Positions 41,006 to 49,420 of a stretch of DNA of 64,000 bases are shown one piece after another (the first letter of the stretch is position 1; each line of letters begins with the position of its first letter). The notes under the pieces were generated by a model. That model did no database searches, was not told the origin of the DNA, and saw only the letters and a program-made list of their open reading frames with translations. The DNA is from Streptomyces maremycinicus (GTDB lineage: Bacteria; Actinomycetota; Actinomycetes; Streptomycetales; Streptomycetaceae): positions 124,001 to 188,000 of the forward strand of contig NZ_BBYG01000021.1 in assembly GCF_001184025.1 (NCBI RefSeq). Reading direction: 5' to 3'. The translations under genes and the position numbers were made by a program.

Positions 41006-42535
41006 GTGGCAGCAGCACCAGTCTGGAGTGTCGACCCCCGAACCGGGAAGCAGCGTGAACAGGTTGCGGTGGAGGCCACGGCCCAGGAGGTCGACGCCGT
41101 CGTCCGCGCCGCCCATGAGGCACGCGGCTTCCTCGCCGACCGCGGCGTCCGCTCCGCCTTCCTGCGTTCGGCCGCCGACCGGCTCCAGGCGGCCAAGGAC
41201 ACCCTCGTGGAGGTGGCCGACGCGGAGACCGCGCTCGGCCCGGTCCGGTTGACCGGCGAACTCGCCCGCACCTGCTACCAGCTGCGCGCGTTCGCCGACA
41301 TCGTCGACGAGGGCGCCTTCCTCGACGTCGTCATCAGCCACCCCGACGACACCGCCACCCCGCCCATCCCCGACCTGCGCCGCTACAAGGTGCCGCTCGG
41401 GGTGGTGGCCGTGTACTCGGCGTCCAACTTCCCCTTCGCGTTCTCCGTCGCCGGCGGTGACACCGCCAGCGCGCTCGCGGCGGGCAACCCGGTCGTCGTC
41501 AAGTCGCACCCCGACCACCCGGGCCTGTCGGAGCTGGTCGCCAAGGTGCTGCGCACCGCCGCCGCCGACCACGGCATCCCCGCGGGTGTCCTCGGTCTGG
41601 TGCACGGTTTCGAGGCCGGCGTCGAGCTGATCCGGCATCCGCTGATCGCCGCGGCGGGTTTCACCGGGTCGATCCGGGGCGGGCGCGCGCTGTTCGACGC
41701 GGCGGCCGCCCGACCGGTGCCGATCCCGTTCCACGGCGAGCTGGGGTCGCTGAACCCGGTCGTGGTGACCGAGGCCGCCGCCGCCGAGCGGGCCGAGGCC
41801 ATCGGCACCGGCCTCGCCGGGTCCATGACGCTGGGCGTCGGCCAGTTCTGCGTGAAGCCGGGTCTGGTGCTGGTGCCGTCCGGCGCGGCCGGCGACGGAC
41901 TGGTCAAGTCCCTCACGGACGCGGTGAGCGACACCGACGCGGGCGTGCTGCTCGACCACCGGATGCGCGACAACTTCATCGCCGGGGTCGCCGAGCGGGC
42001 CGAGCTGCCCGACGTGGAGTCGCCGGTGACGCCCGGCGCGGGCGGCGAGCACACCGTCAGCGCGGGCTTCCTCACCGTGCCGGCCTCCCGGCTGACCGCC
42101 GAGGGCGCGCACGACCTGCTGCTCGAGGAGTGCTTCGGGCCGGTCACCGTCGTGGTCCGCTACGACGACGAGGGCGAGGTCAAGGCGGTGCTGTCGCGTC
42201 TGCCCGGCAACCTCACGGCGACCGTCCAGCTGTCCGAGCGGGAGGCCGCGGGCGAGGGCCGGGGCGGGGAGATCCTCGCCGAGCTGACCCCGCTGGCCGG
42301 CCGTGTGCTGGTGAACGGCTGGCCCACCGGTGTCGCCGTCGCCCCCGCCCAGCATCACGGCGGGCCCTACCCGGCCACCACCTCGACGTCCACGTCGGTC
42401 GGCGGGACCGCCATCGAGCGCTGGCTGCGGCCGGTCGCCTACCAGAACGCTCCCGCGGCGCTGCTGCCCGTGGAGCTGCGGGACGACAACGAACTGGGGC
42501 TGCCGCGCCGGTTCAACGGGCGTCTGGAGCGGTGA
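41006..42535 (+). CDS. Alpha-ketoglutarate semialdehyde (2,5-dioxovalerate) dehydrogenase
   Basis: A 509-residue aldehyde dehydrogenase. Catalytic residues: Asn141 (YSASNFPFAFS), Lys166 (VVVKSHPDHPG), general base Glu245 (PFHGELGSLNPV) and nucleophile Cys282 (VGQFCVKPG). The SASNFPFAFSVAGGDTASA segment and FTGSIRGGRALFDAAAARP are characteristic of the semialdehyde dehydrogenases that end the uronate/pentose oxidative routes, producing 2-oxoglutarate. GTG at 41006 follows GGAGGG with 7-base spacing; an in-frame ATG at 40958 lacks such a site. Divergent from an IclR regulator across an operator dyad. Confidence 0.85.
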   Translation: MAAAPVWSVDPRTGKQREQVAVEATAQEVDAVVRAAHEARGFLADRGVRSAFLRSAADRLQAAKDTLVEVADAETALGPVRLTGELARTCYQLRAFADIVDEGAFLDVVISHPDDTATPPIPDLRRYKVPLGVVAVYSASNFPFAFSVAGGDTASALAAGNPVVVKSHPDHPGLSELVAKVLRTAAADHGIPAGVLGLVHGFEAGVELIRHPLIAAAGFTGSIRGGRALFDAAAARPVPIPFHGELGSLNPVVVTEAAAAERAEAIGTGLAGSMTLGVGQFCVKPGLVLVPSGAAGDGLVKSLTDAVSDTDAGVLLDHRMRDNFIAGVAERAELPDVESPVTPGAGGEHTVSAGFLTVPASRLTAEGAHDLLLEECFGPVTVVVRYDDEGEVKAVLSRLPGNLTATVQLSEREAAGEGRGGEILAELTPLAGRVLVNGWPTGVAVAPAQHHGGPYPATTSTSTSVGGTAIERWLRPVAYQNAPAALLPVELRDDNELGLPRRFNGRLER

Positions 42536-42593
42536 CGCCCGGCTCGGGCGCGGCTCGGGACGCGTCCGGGCCGCTGTTCGTCCCGGTGCCCCC

Positions 42594-42653
42594 CGCACGG
42601 GTGCCCCACGCACGGATGCCCCGCGCACGGATGCTCCGCGCACGGGTTCGCCG
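42594..42653. repeat. 15-bp tandem repeat, four copies
   Basis: CGCACGGATGCCCCG-like units at 42594, 42609, 42624 and 42639, in the gap between the dehydrogenase and DUF1349 genes. Confidence 0.85.
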
Positions 42654-42696
42654 GGGTCTCGGGGACTCGGCCCACCCGAGATGATGTGATGAGGTC

Positions 42697-43305
42697 ATGG
42701 ACGTCTCGCTTCCCGAACTGCCCTTCCCCCTCCGTACGTACGGGCCCGACGGGCACTGGTCCCATGAGCACGGGGTGCTCACCGGGTGGGCCGGGGCCCG
42801 GCAGGACCGGTTCGTGCCGCCCACCGGGGACGGGGTGGAGCCCGCGGCCGACGCACCCCGGCTGCTGGGAGCGCCGGAGGGGGACTTCCAGCTCATCGCA
42901 CGCGTCACCGTCGGGTTCAACTGGGCCTTCGACGCGGGGGCGTTGTACGTCCAGGTCGGCGAGCGGGCCTGGGCCAAACTGTGTCTGGAGTACTCCCCGG
43001 ACGTGGCCACCGTCTGCACGGTGGTCACCCGGGGACACTCCGACGACGCCAACTCCTTCACCGTGGAGGGGAGTTCGGTCTGGCTCCGGGTGAGCAGGAC
43101 CGGCCGCGCCTTCGCCTTCCACGCCTCCCGGGACGGCAGACGGTGGACCTTCGTCCGCCTGTTCACCCTGGGCGAGGAGAAGGAGACCGGCGCCGCCCTG
43201 GTCGGCTTCATGACGCAGTCGCCGATGGGCGAGGGGTGCGTCGTGACGTACGACCACCTCGAGTTCAGGACCGACTGGCCGGACGACCTGCGGGACGGAA
43301 GCTAG
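42697..43305 (+). CDS. DUF1349 (concanavalin-like beta-sandwich) protein
   Basis: A 202-residue soluble protein of the DUF1349 family, a jelly-roll fold related to carbohydrate-binding lectins and GH43 side domains. Markers: GDFQLIARVTVGFNWAFDAG, WAKLCLEYSPD, SVWLRVSRTGRAFAFHASRD, VGFMTQSPMGEGC. There is no export signal. The family binds or processes sugars in some hosts, but no reaction is established. ATG at 42697 has GAGG upstream. It is probably a separate unit after the 15-bp repeat array. Confidence 0.75.
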   Translation: MDVSLPELPFPLRTYGPDGHWSHEHGVLTGWAGARQDRFVPPTGDGVEPAADAPRLLGAPEGDFQLIARVTVGFNWAFDAGALYVQVGERAWAKLCLEYSPDVATVCTVVTRGHSDDANSFTVEGSSVWLRVSRTGRAFAFHASRDGRRWTFVRLFTLGEEKETGAALVGFMTQSPMGEGCVVTYDHLEFRTDWPDDLRDGS

Positions 43306-43371
43306 ACCCGGCCCGGTCGGAACCGGGGGGAGGGCCGGTTCGTCCTCTCCTGCATGATCGGAGATCGAGTC

Positions 43372-43857
43372 ATGGGACACCGGGTGATCCGGACCGCCGT
43401 ACCCGCCGAGGCGGAGAGCGTCGTCGCCCTGCACGCGCGGGCCCGGGCGACCTACTACCCGGACGGGGCCCCGCAGGACGGCACCGACTGGCTCGCCGCC
43501 TGGCGCACGGCCATCGGGCGGCCCGACGGCCATGTGCTGTGCGTCGTCGAGCGGGGACGGCTCGTCGGCCTCGCCTCCTTCCGCACCCCGGAGGGCGCGC
43601 CCGCGCACACGGTCAAGCTGTTCCAGTTCCACGTCGACCCCGACCACTGGCGGGCCGGGATCGGTACGGCCCTGCACACGGCCTGCGTCGAGCAGTGGCG
43701 GGCGGACGGACGGCGCACGGCCGTGCTCGACGTGCATGCCGACAACCGGCGGGCCCAGGCCTTCTACGCCCGGCAGGGCTGGAGCCCGGACCCGGAGAAC
43801 CCGCCCGGCGAGGGCGATCACCACCTCTGGCTGCGGTACGCGGTGACCGGGGAATGA
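43372..43857 (+). CDS. GNAT-family N-acetyltransferase
   Basis: A 161-residue acetyltransferase with the acetyl-CoA-binding strand-loop VDPDHWRAGIGTALHTACVE and the following VLDVHADNRRAQAFYARQGW helix typical of GNAT enzymes. ATG at 43372 has GGAG 8 bases upstream; an in-frame ATG 18 bases earlier is less likely. The substrate cannot be predicted; the neighbours give no clear clue. Confidence 0.8.
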   Translation: MGHRVIRTAVPAEAESVVALHARARATYYPDGAPQDGTDWLAAWRTAIGRPDGHVLCVVERGRLVGLASFRTPEGAPAHTVKLFQFHVDPDHWRAGIGTALHTACVEQWRADGRRTAVLDVHADNRRAQAFYARQGWSPDPENPPGEGDHHLWLRYAVTGE

Positions 43858-43960
43858 AACGCCCTGCTTGAACGTTCATGCACTCGGCGGAGGGAACCTC
43901 CGTGCCGAGCTCCCGCCGGGGAGCGCCGGACCAGCGCACGAACGGGAGAGAGCCGAGACC

Positions 43961-44677
43961 ATGCGCGTCGAGATCTGGAGCGACATCGCCTGCCCCTGGT
44001 GCTACGTGGGCAAGGCCCGCTTCGAGAAGGCGCTCGCGGCCTTCCCGCACCGTGACCAGGTCGAGGTGGTGCACCGTTCCTTCGAACTCGACCCGGGCCG
44101 CGCCAAGGGCGACGTCCAGCCCGTGCTGGCCATGCTCACCAAGAAGTACGGGATGAGCGAGGCGCAGGCACGGTCCGGCGAGGAGAACCTGGGCGCCCAG
44201 GCGGCCGCCGAGGGTCTCGACTACCGCACCACGGACCGCGACCACGGCAACACCTTCGACATGCACCGCCTGCTGCACTTCGCCAAGGAGCACGGCCGGC
44301 AGGACGAGCTGATCCAGATCCTCTACCGGGCGAACTTCGCCGAGGAGCGGTCCGTCTTCTCCGAGGGCGACGAGCGGCTCGTGGAACTGGCCGCCGAGGC
44401 GGGTCTCGACGCCGGGGCCGCCCGCGAGGTCCTCGCCGACCCCGCCCGCTACGCCGAGGAGGTCCGGGCCGACGAGCGCGAGGCCGCCCAGCTCGGTGCG
44501 AACGGCGTCCCCTTCTTCGTCCTGGACCGCGCCTACGGCGTCTCCGGGGCCCAGCCCGCCGAGGTCTTCACGCAGGCGCTCACCCAGGCCTGGGGCGACC
44601 GGTCCCCGCTGAAGCTGATCGACGACGGCGGCGCGCAGGCCTGCGGTCCGGACGGGTGCGCGGTGCCGCAGCACTGA
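43961..44677 (+). CDS. DsbA-family oxidoreductase (FrnE-like)
   Basis: A 238-residue thioredoxin-fold protein with CxxC at Cys11-Cys14 (SDIACPWCYVGKARF), the inserted helical domain of DsbA proteins and the cis-proline loop NGVPFFVLD. The group includes FrnE, a cytoplasmic disulfide isomerase of polyketide producers and stress-tolerant bacteria. A C-terminal ACGPDGC adds two further cysteines. There is no signal peptide, so it acts inside the cell. ATG at 43961 follows GGGAGAG. Redox repair or isomerisation of small thiol compounds is possible. Confidence 0.82.
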   Translation: MRVEIWSDIACPWCYVGKARFEKALAAFPHRDQVEVVHRSFELDPGRAKGDVQPVLAMLTKKYGMSEAQARSGEENLGAQAAAEGLDYRTTDRDHGNTFDMHRLLHFAKEHGRQDELIQILYRANFAEERSVFSEGDERLVELAAEAGLDAGAAREVLADPARYAEEVRADEREAAQLGANGVPFFVLDRAYGVSGAQPAEVFTQALTQAWGDRSPLKLIDDGGAQACGPDGCAVPQH

Positions 44678-44774
44678 GAAACCGCAGGTGAGGACCGATC
44701 CATAAGCGGTACTTAGCGGAATCACGTAAAAACCGGCAATGGACGAGGGGTTCCCGGGGTCCCACAGTGGACCC

Positions 44775-45827
44775 ATGGAGACCTTCGAGAGCCTCGTCCG
44801 CGCCGAGTTCACCCCGAAGACCACATACCTGAACACGGCGAGCAACGGCCTGCTGCCCGCCCGTACCGTCACCGCCCTGCACGAAGCGGCGGTGCTGCGC
44901 GCCGAGGGCCGGCCGCTGACACCGCTGCACGAGGACGTGGAGGCCTGCCGGGCCGCGTACGCCCGGCTGGCCGGCGTCCCGGTCACCCGGGTGGCGCTGG
45001 GCGCCTCGGTCGCCGCGCACACCGGCGTGATCGCCGCCTCGCTGCCCGCGGGTGCGGAGGTGCTCACCGCCGAGGACGACTTCACCTCCGTGCTCAACCC
45101 GTTCCACGTCCGCGGGGACCTCAAGGTCCGCGCCGTCCCGCTGGAGCGGATCGCCGAGTCCGTCCGCCCCGGCACGGCGCTCGTCGCGGTCAGCGCCGCC
45201 CAGTCCGCCGACGGCCGGATCGCCGACCTGACCGCCCTGCGCGAGGCGGCCCGGACGCACGGCGCCCGCACCTACGTCGACTTCTCGCAGTCCGCCGGCT
45301 GGCTCGCGACGGACGCCGACGCCCACGACTTCTCCGCCGCCGTCTCCTTCAAGTGGCTGCTCGGCCCGCACGGCGCGGCCTTCCTGGTGGTCCCGGAGGA
45401 CTTCGGCGGACTGTCACCGGTCCTCGCGGGCTGGGTGGCCGGCGAGCGGCCCTGGGACAGCTGTTACGGCCCGGTGGCCGAACTCTCCCGCTCCGCCCGG
45501 CGGTTCGACCTGACGCACGCCCTGTTCACCTACGCCGGACTGCGCCGCTCCCTCGAACTCGTGGAGGAACTCGGCGTGGCGGCGATCGGCGCCCACGACC
45601 TCGCCCTCGCGGACCGCTTCCGCGCCGGACTCGCCGGGCTCGGTCACCGTCCGGTCGCCGCGCCCGGTTCCGCGATCGTCTCGGTGCCCGGACTCGGCTT
45701 CCGGCAGCCCGAGTTGGACGCCGCCGGCATTCAGGTATCCGACCGTTCGGGCAACCTGCGCGCCTCCTTCCACCTGTTCAACACGGCCGCCGACGTCGAC
45801 CGTCTGCTCGACGCCCTGTCCGCCTGA
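44775..45827 (+). CDS. Class V PLP-dependent aminotransferase
   Basis: A 350-residue fold-type I PLP enzyme of the class V/cysteine-desulfurase-like superfamily. Asp169 (TYVDFSQSAGW) and PLP Lys193 (AVSFKWLLGPHG) are in place; LNTASNGLLPA is the typical N-terminal substrate strand. The class covers aminotransferases, kynureninases and desulfurases; no active-site Cys of a desulfurase is seen. ATG at 44775 is preferred to one 12 codons upstream. It ends with a 14-bp tandem duplication across its stop, before a very strong terminator. Confidence 0.78.
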   Translation: METFESLVRAEFTPKTTYLNTASNGLLPARTVTALHEAAVLRAEGRPLTPLHEDVEACRAAYARLAGVPVTRVALGASVAAHTGVIAASLPAGAEVLTAEDDFTSVLNPFHVRGDLKVRAVPLERIAESVRPGTALVAVSAAQSADGRIADLTALREAARTHGARTYVDFSQSAGWLATDADAHDFSAAVSFKWLLGPHGAAFLVVPEDFGGLSPVLAGWVAGERPWDSCYGPVAELSRSARRFDLTHALFTYAGLRRSLELVEELGVAAIGAHDLALADRFRAGLAGLGHRPVAAPGSAIVSVPGLGFRQPELDAAGIQVSDRSGNLRASFHLFNTAADVDRLLDALSA

Positions 45828-45844
45828 GGATGTCCGCCTGAGGA
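45817..45844. repeat. 14-bp tandem duplication across a stop codon
   Basis: TGTCCGCCTGAGGA at 45817-45830 and 45831-45844, perfect; the first copy includes the aminotransferase stop TGA (45825-45827). Confidence 0.9.
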
Positions 45845-45861
45845 TCCCGGCGCCCGACAGG

Positions 45862-45900
45862 CCAGGACGCCCTCACCCGGAGCGGGTGAGGGCGTCCTGG
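45862..45900. terminator. Strong bidirectional terminator
   Basis: A 17-bp perfect stem: CCAGGACGCCCTCACCC (45862-45878) with its complement at 45884-45900, 5-base loop GGAGC, between the convergent aminotransferase and ectD genes. Confidence 0.9.
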
Positions 45901-45941
45901 ACCGGTGCCCACGAGCAGCGTGCGGCGGGAGGGAAGGCGGT

Positions 45942-46829
45942 TCAGCGCACCGGCGTGAAGTCCCGCGCGCCGATGTACTCCGGCCGGCGGACCGGCGCCG
46001 CGAACGGCTCCACGGCCGTGTTCTCCACGCTGTTGAACACGATGAACACGTTGCTGCGCGGGAACGGCGTGATGTTGTCGCCGGAGCCGTGCATGCAGTT
46101 GCAGTCGAACCAGGTCGCCGAACCGGCCTTGCCCGTGAACAGCTTGATGCCGTAGTCGCCGGCCATCGCGGTCAGCGCCTCGTCCGACGGCGTGCCCGCG
46201 TCCTGCATCTGGAGCGACTTCTTGTAGTTGTCCTCGGGCGTCGCCCCGGCGCAGCCGAGGAACGTCCGGTGCGAGCCGGGCATGATCATGAGCCCGCCGT
46301 TGGTGTCGAGGTTCTCGGTCAGCGCGATCGACACGGACACCGTCCGCATGTTCGGCAGACCGTCCTCGGCGTGCCAGGTCTCGAAGTCGGAGTGCCAGTA
46401 GAAGCCCCCGGCCCCGAAGCCCGGCTTGACGTTGATCCGCGACTGGTGGACGTAGACGTCCGAGCCCAGGATCTGCCGGGCCCGCCCCACGACCCGCTCG
46501 TCGCGGACGAGCGCGGCGAACACCTGACTGAGCTTGTGCACCTCGAAGACGGAGCGGATCTCCTTGGACTTCGGCTCCACGATCGACCGTCCGTCCGCCC
46601 GGATCTCCGGGTCGGCGACCAGCCGCTCCAGCTCCCGCCGGTAGACGGCCACCTCGTCGTCACCGATCAGCCGGTCGACGGCGAGGAAGCCGTCGCGCTC
46701 GTACGCCTGGAGGTCGGCCGCGGGGATCGGGCCCGGCGCGTCGGGGGAGCCCCAGACGACGGGGTCCTTGCGGGGGACGGACACCTCGGTGGTGCCACGG
46801 GTGGGGTAGAGATCGGTGAGGGTGGTCAC
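45942..46829 (-). CDS. ectD: Ectoine hydroxylase
   Basis: A 295-residue Fe(II)/2-oxoglutarate dioxygenase that converts ectoine to 5-hydroxyectoine. Iron ligands are His146 and Asp148 (FYWHSDFETWH) and His247 (CNCMHGSGDN). FYWHSDFETWHAEDGLPNMR is the EctD signature and INVKPGFGAGG its 2-oxoglutarate/ectoine strand. GTG at 46829 gives the normal family length and follows GGAGG. Last gene of the ectABCD order, 5 bases after ectC; because it is followed by a very strong terminator it ends the operon. Confidence 0.95.
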   Translation of the reverse strand: MTTLTDLYPTRGTTEVSVPRKDPVVWGSPDAPGPIPAADLQAYERDGFLAVDRLIGDDEVAVYRRELERLVADPEIRADGRSIVEPKSKEIRSVFEVHKLSQVFAALVRDERVVGRARQILGSDVYVHQSRINVKPGFGAGGFYWHSDFETWHAEDGLPNMRTVSVSIALTENLDTNGGLMIMPGSHRTFLGCAGATPEDNYKKSLQMQDAGTPSDEALTAMAGDYGIKLFTGKAGSATWFDCNCMHGSGDNITPFPRSNVFIVFNSVENTAVEPFAAPVRRPEYIGARDFTPVR

Positions 46830-46834
46830 GATGC

Positions 46835-47239
46835 TTACACCTCCTCGGGCTCGGTCAGCAGGGGGTAGACGCCGTTCTCGTCGTGGTCCTCCCGTCCCGT
46901 GACGGGCGGGTTGAACACGCAGATGCAGCGGAAGTCCTCCTTGACGCGCAGCGTGTGCCGCTCGTGCCCGTCGAGGAGGTACATGGTGCCGGGCGTGATG
47001 CTGTGCGTCCGCCCGGTCTCGTGGTCGGTCAGTTCGGCCGCGCCCTCGACGCAGACGACGGCCTCGATGTGGTTCGCGTACCACATCGACGTCTCGGTAC
47101 CCGCGTACAGAATCGTTTCGTGCAGCGAGAACCCGACCCGTTCCTGAGCGAGCACGATGCGCTTGCTCTCCCAGGTGCCGGACGCCGCCCGCACATGCCG
47201 GTCGGTGCCTTCGATGTCCTTGAACGAACGGACGATCAC
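46835..47239 (-). CDS. ectC: L-ectoine synthase
   Basis: A 134-residue cupin that cyclises N-gamma-acetyl-diaminobutyrate to ectoine. Typical elements: MIVRSFKDIEGTDRHV at the start, SFLHET-like FSLHETILYAGTETSMWYA, CVEGAAELTD, ITPGTMYLLDGHERH (metal ligands) and FRCICVFNPPVTGREDHDE near the end. GTG start at 47239. Length and order match the family; it lies 45 bases after ectB. Confidence 0.95.
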   Translation of the reverse strand: MIVRSFKDIEGTDRHVRAASGTWESKRIVLAQERVGFSLHETILYAGTETSMWYANHIEAVVCVEGAAELTDHETGRTHSITPGTMYLLDGHERHTLRVKEDFRCICVFNPPVTGREDHDENGVYPLLTEPEEV

Positions 47240-47284
47240 GGTGGTGCGATGCCTCCTAGGTAGGGGATACGGGGTCCGAGGGCG

Positions 47285-48556
47285 TCAGACGGTCTCCCGT
47301 ACGGCGCGGGCGACGACACTGAGGCCCTCGTCCAGTTCCTCGGGGGTGATGGTCAGGGCCGGCAGCAGTTTGACGACCTCGCTCTCCGGGCCGGACGTCT
47401 CGATCAGCAGCCCGAGTTCGAAGGCCCGCTTGGCGACCCGCCCGGCGCGCGCCTTCTCGTGGAACTCCAGGCCCCACACCAGGCCGCGGCCCCGGTACTC
47501 CTTGACGTCGGCGAGGTTCTCCTCGGTGATCGAGATGAGCCCCTGCTCGATCTGCTCGCCACGCGCCAGGGTCTGCTTCTCCATCGCGGACCCGTCCGCC
47601 CAGTACGTCTCCAGGGCGGCGGTGGCGGTGACGAAGGCCGGGTTGTTGCCGCGGAAGGTGCCGTTGTGCTCACCCGGCTCCCACACGTCGAGCTCCGGCT
47701 TGAACAGGCAGAGCGACATGGGCAGTCCGTAGCCGCTGATCGACTTGGAGACGGTCACGATGTCGGGGACGATCCCGGCCTCCTCGAAGGAGAAGAAGGC
47801 CCCGGTGCGTCCGCATCCCATCTGGATGTCGTCGACGATCAGCAGCATGTCCTGGCGCTCGCACAGCGCCTTGAGCGCCCGCAGCCACTCCGGACGCGCG
47901 ACGTTGATGCCGCCCTCGCCCTGCACGGTCTCCACGATCACGGCCGCGGGCTTGTTGAGGCCGGACCCCTGGTCCTCGAGCAGCCGCTCGAACCACAGGA
48001 AGTCGGGGACCTGGCCCTCGAAGTAGTTGTCGAACGGCATCGGTGTGCCGTGTACCAGCGGGACCCCGGCCCCGGCCCGCTTGAAGGCGTTGCCGGTCAC
48101 GGCGAGCGACCCGAGGGACATCCCGTGGAAGGCGTTGGTGAACGACACGATGGCCTCGCGGCCCTTCACCTTGCGCGCCAGCTTCAGGGCCGACTCCACG
48201 GCGTTGGTACCGGTCGGGCCCGGGAACATCACCTTGTAGGGCAGGTCGCGCGGCCGCAGCACCAGATCCTGGAAGGTCTGGAGGAAGCTCCGCTTGGCCA
48301 CGGTCGACATGTCCAGGCCGTGCGTGACGCCGTCCCGCATCAGGTAGTCGACCAGCGCCCGTTTCAGCACGGGGTTGTTGTGGCCGTAGTTGAGGGACCC
48401 GGCGCCGGCGAAGAAGTCCAGGTAGCGGTGCCCGTCCTCGTCGTACATTCGGCTGCCCTGCGCGCGGTCGAAGACGGCGGGCCAGCCGCGGCAGTAGCTG
48501 CGTACCTCGGACTCGAGGGTCTCGAACACGCTGAGGTCGGGCTGGGTGATGGTCAC
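47285..48556 (-). CDS. ectB: Diaminobutyrate--2-oxoglutarate aminotransferase
   Basis: A 423-residue class III PLP aminotransferase forming L-2,4-diaminobutyrate from aspartate semialdehyde. Visible: FFAGAGSLNYGHNNP, GPTGTNAVESALKLARK, VDDIQMGCGRTG with Asp242, and PLP Lys271 in TVSKSISGYGLPM. It is second in the ectABCD operon, 64 bases after ectA. Aspartate-semialdehyde substrate is assumed to come from general metabolism; no dedicated aspartokinase is adjacent. Confidence 0.95.
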   Translation of the reverse strand: MTITQPDLSVFETLESEVRSYCRGWPAVFDRAQGSRMYDEDGHRYLDFFAGAGSLNYGHNNPVLKRALVDYLMRDGVTHGLDMSTVAKRSFLQTFQDLVLRPRDLPYKVMFPGPTGTNAVESALKLARKVKGREAIVSFTNAFHGMSLGSLAVTGNAFKRAGAGVPLVHGTPMPFDNYFEGQVPDFLWFERLLEDQGSGLNKPAAVIVETVQGEGGINVARPEWLRALKALCERQDMLLIVDDIQMGCGRTGAFFSFEEAGIVPDIVTVSKSISGYGLPMSLCLFKPELDVWEPGEHNGTFRGNNPAFVTATAALETYWADGSAMEKQTLARGEQIEQGLISITEENLADVKEYRGRGLVWGLEFHEKARAGRVAKRAFELGLLIETSGPESEVVKLLPALTITPEELDEGLSVVARAVRETV

Positions 48557-48620
48557 GACGAAACGCTCCTCGGGGTGGGGTCGGAAGGAGGACGGGCAAA
48601 GGCGGGGCGGGGAGGGCGGA

Positions 48621-49127
48621 TCAGAAAGCGAGCGGGCCGATCCGGTACAGGACCTCGGGGTCGTGCGGGCCGTCGGGGAACAGTCCGGTGTCGAACAGCA
48701 CCTCGCGGGTGACGGTCGCCCCGTGCCGTTCGGCGTACGAGGTGAACAGCCGCTCGGAGGCGGTGTTGCCCGGCGCGATCGTGGTCTCCACGGCGGTCAG
48801 CGGGCGTTCGGCCGCGACCCGCGCGGTCAGCCCGTCCAGCAGTGCGGCGGCGAGGCCGCGACCACGCTGCGCGGCGTCGACGGCCACCTGCCAGACCAGC
48901 AGGGTGTGCGGGTCCTCCGGCCGTACGTACCCGGTGACGAACCCGACCGGTTCGCCGCCCTCCGCGCGGGCCACCGCCGAGGTGGCGGCGAAGTCGCGGC
49001 ACCACAGCAGATAGGCGTAGGACGAGTTGAGGTCGAGCGTTCCGGAATCCTTCGCGATACGCCAGAGCGCTGCGCCGTCTTCCACCGACGGGCGTTCGAT
49101 ACGTAGGTCTGCTTGTACGGCAGTCAT
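48621..49127 (-). CDS. ectA: L-2,4-diaminobutyrate acetyltransferase
   Basis: A 168-residue GNAT enzyme that acetylates the gamma-amino group of diaminobutyrate. The acetyl-CoA site is VDAAQRGRGLAAALLDGL, and LRIERPSVEDGAALWRIAKD plus LDLNSSYAYLLWCRDF are characteristic of EctA. It is the first gene of the operon. The ATG at 49127 is certain from the alignment-like N-terminus, but no clear Shine-Dalgarno sequence precedes it; instead an inverted repeat occupies that place. Confidence 0.95.
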   Translation of the reverse strand: MTAVQADLRIERPSVEDGAALWRIAKDSGTLDLNSSYAYLLWCRDFAATSAVARAEGGEPVGFVTGYVRPEDPHTLLVWQVAVDAAQRGRGLAAALLDGLTARVAAERPLTAVETTIAPGNTASERLFTSYAERHGATVTREVLFDTGLFPDGPHDPEVLYRIGPLAF

Positions 49128-49132
49128 GCGGA

Positions 49133-49156
49133 TTGAACTTACCCAGGGAAATTCAA
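49133..49156 (-). promoter_or_regulatory. Inverted repeat directly before ectA
   Basis: TTGAACTTAC (49133-49142) and GGAAATTCAA (49147-49156) form an imperfect dyad (8 of 10) ending 6 bases from the ectA start, where a ribosome site would be expected. It may be an operator or an RNA element that controls ectA translation. Confidence 0.45.
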
Positions 49157-49280
49157 AAACGCATGGAGAGGCCGTGGTGATTCCGTGATGCCGATGGGAC
49201 AGGTTGCCGTTTCGTCCCTTTTTGTACCGTGCGAATAGGGCATATCGCCTAGCTTGTGCAATGCGTCACGCACTTGAAAC

Positions 49281-49323
49281 CTGCCCGAAACCCACCTTGT
49301 TTAGGTAGGGGGAATCCGGGCAG
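49281..49323 (-). terminator. Foldable segment upstream of ectA
   Basis: CTGCCCG (49281-49287) pairs with CGGGCAG (49317-49323), enclosing a second stem CCCACCT/AGGTAGGG with one bulge. About 100 bases after the leftward DinB gene, it may end that transcript and shield ectA. The rest of 49157-49420 is less GC-rich than the genes and likely contains the ectA promoter; no clear -35/-10 could be chosen. Confidence 0.45.
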
Positions 49324-49420
49324 AAGAACTCAGGAAAGCTATCGCGGAGAAGAAAGCGGGAAAGGTCGAGGATAAGAGGCGGATAAGAGGCTCGACATTG
49401 CTTCGCCAATTACCTTGAAT

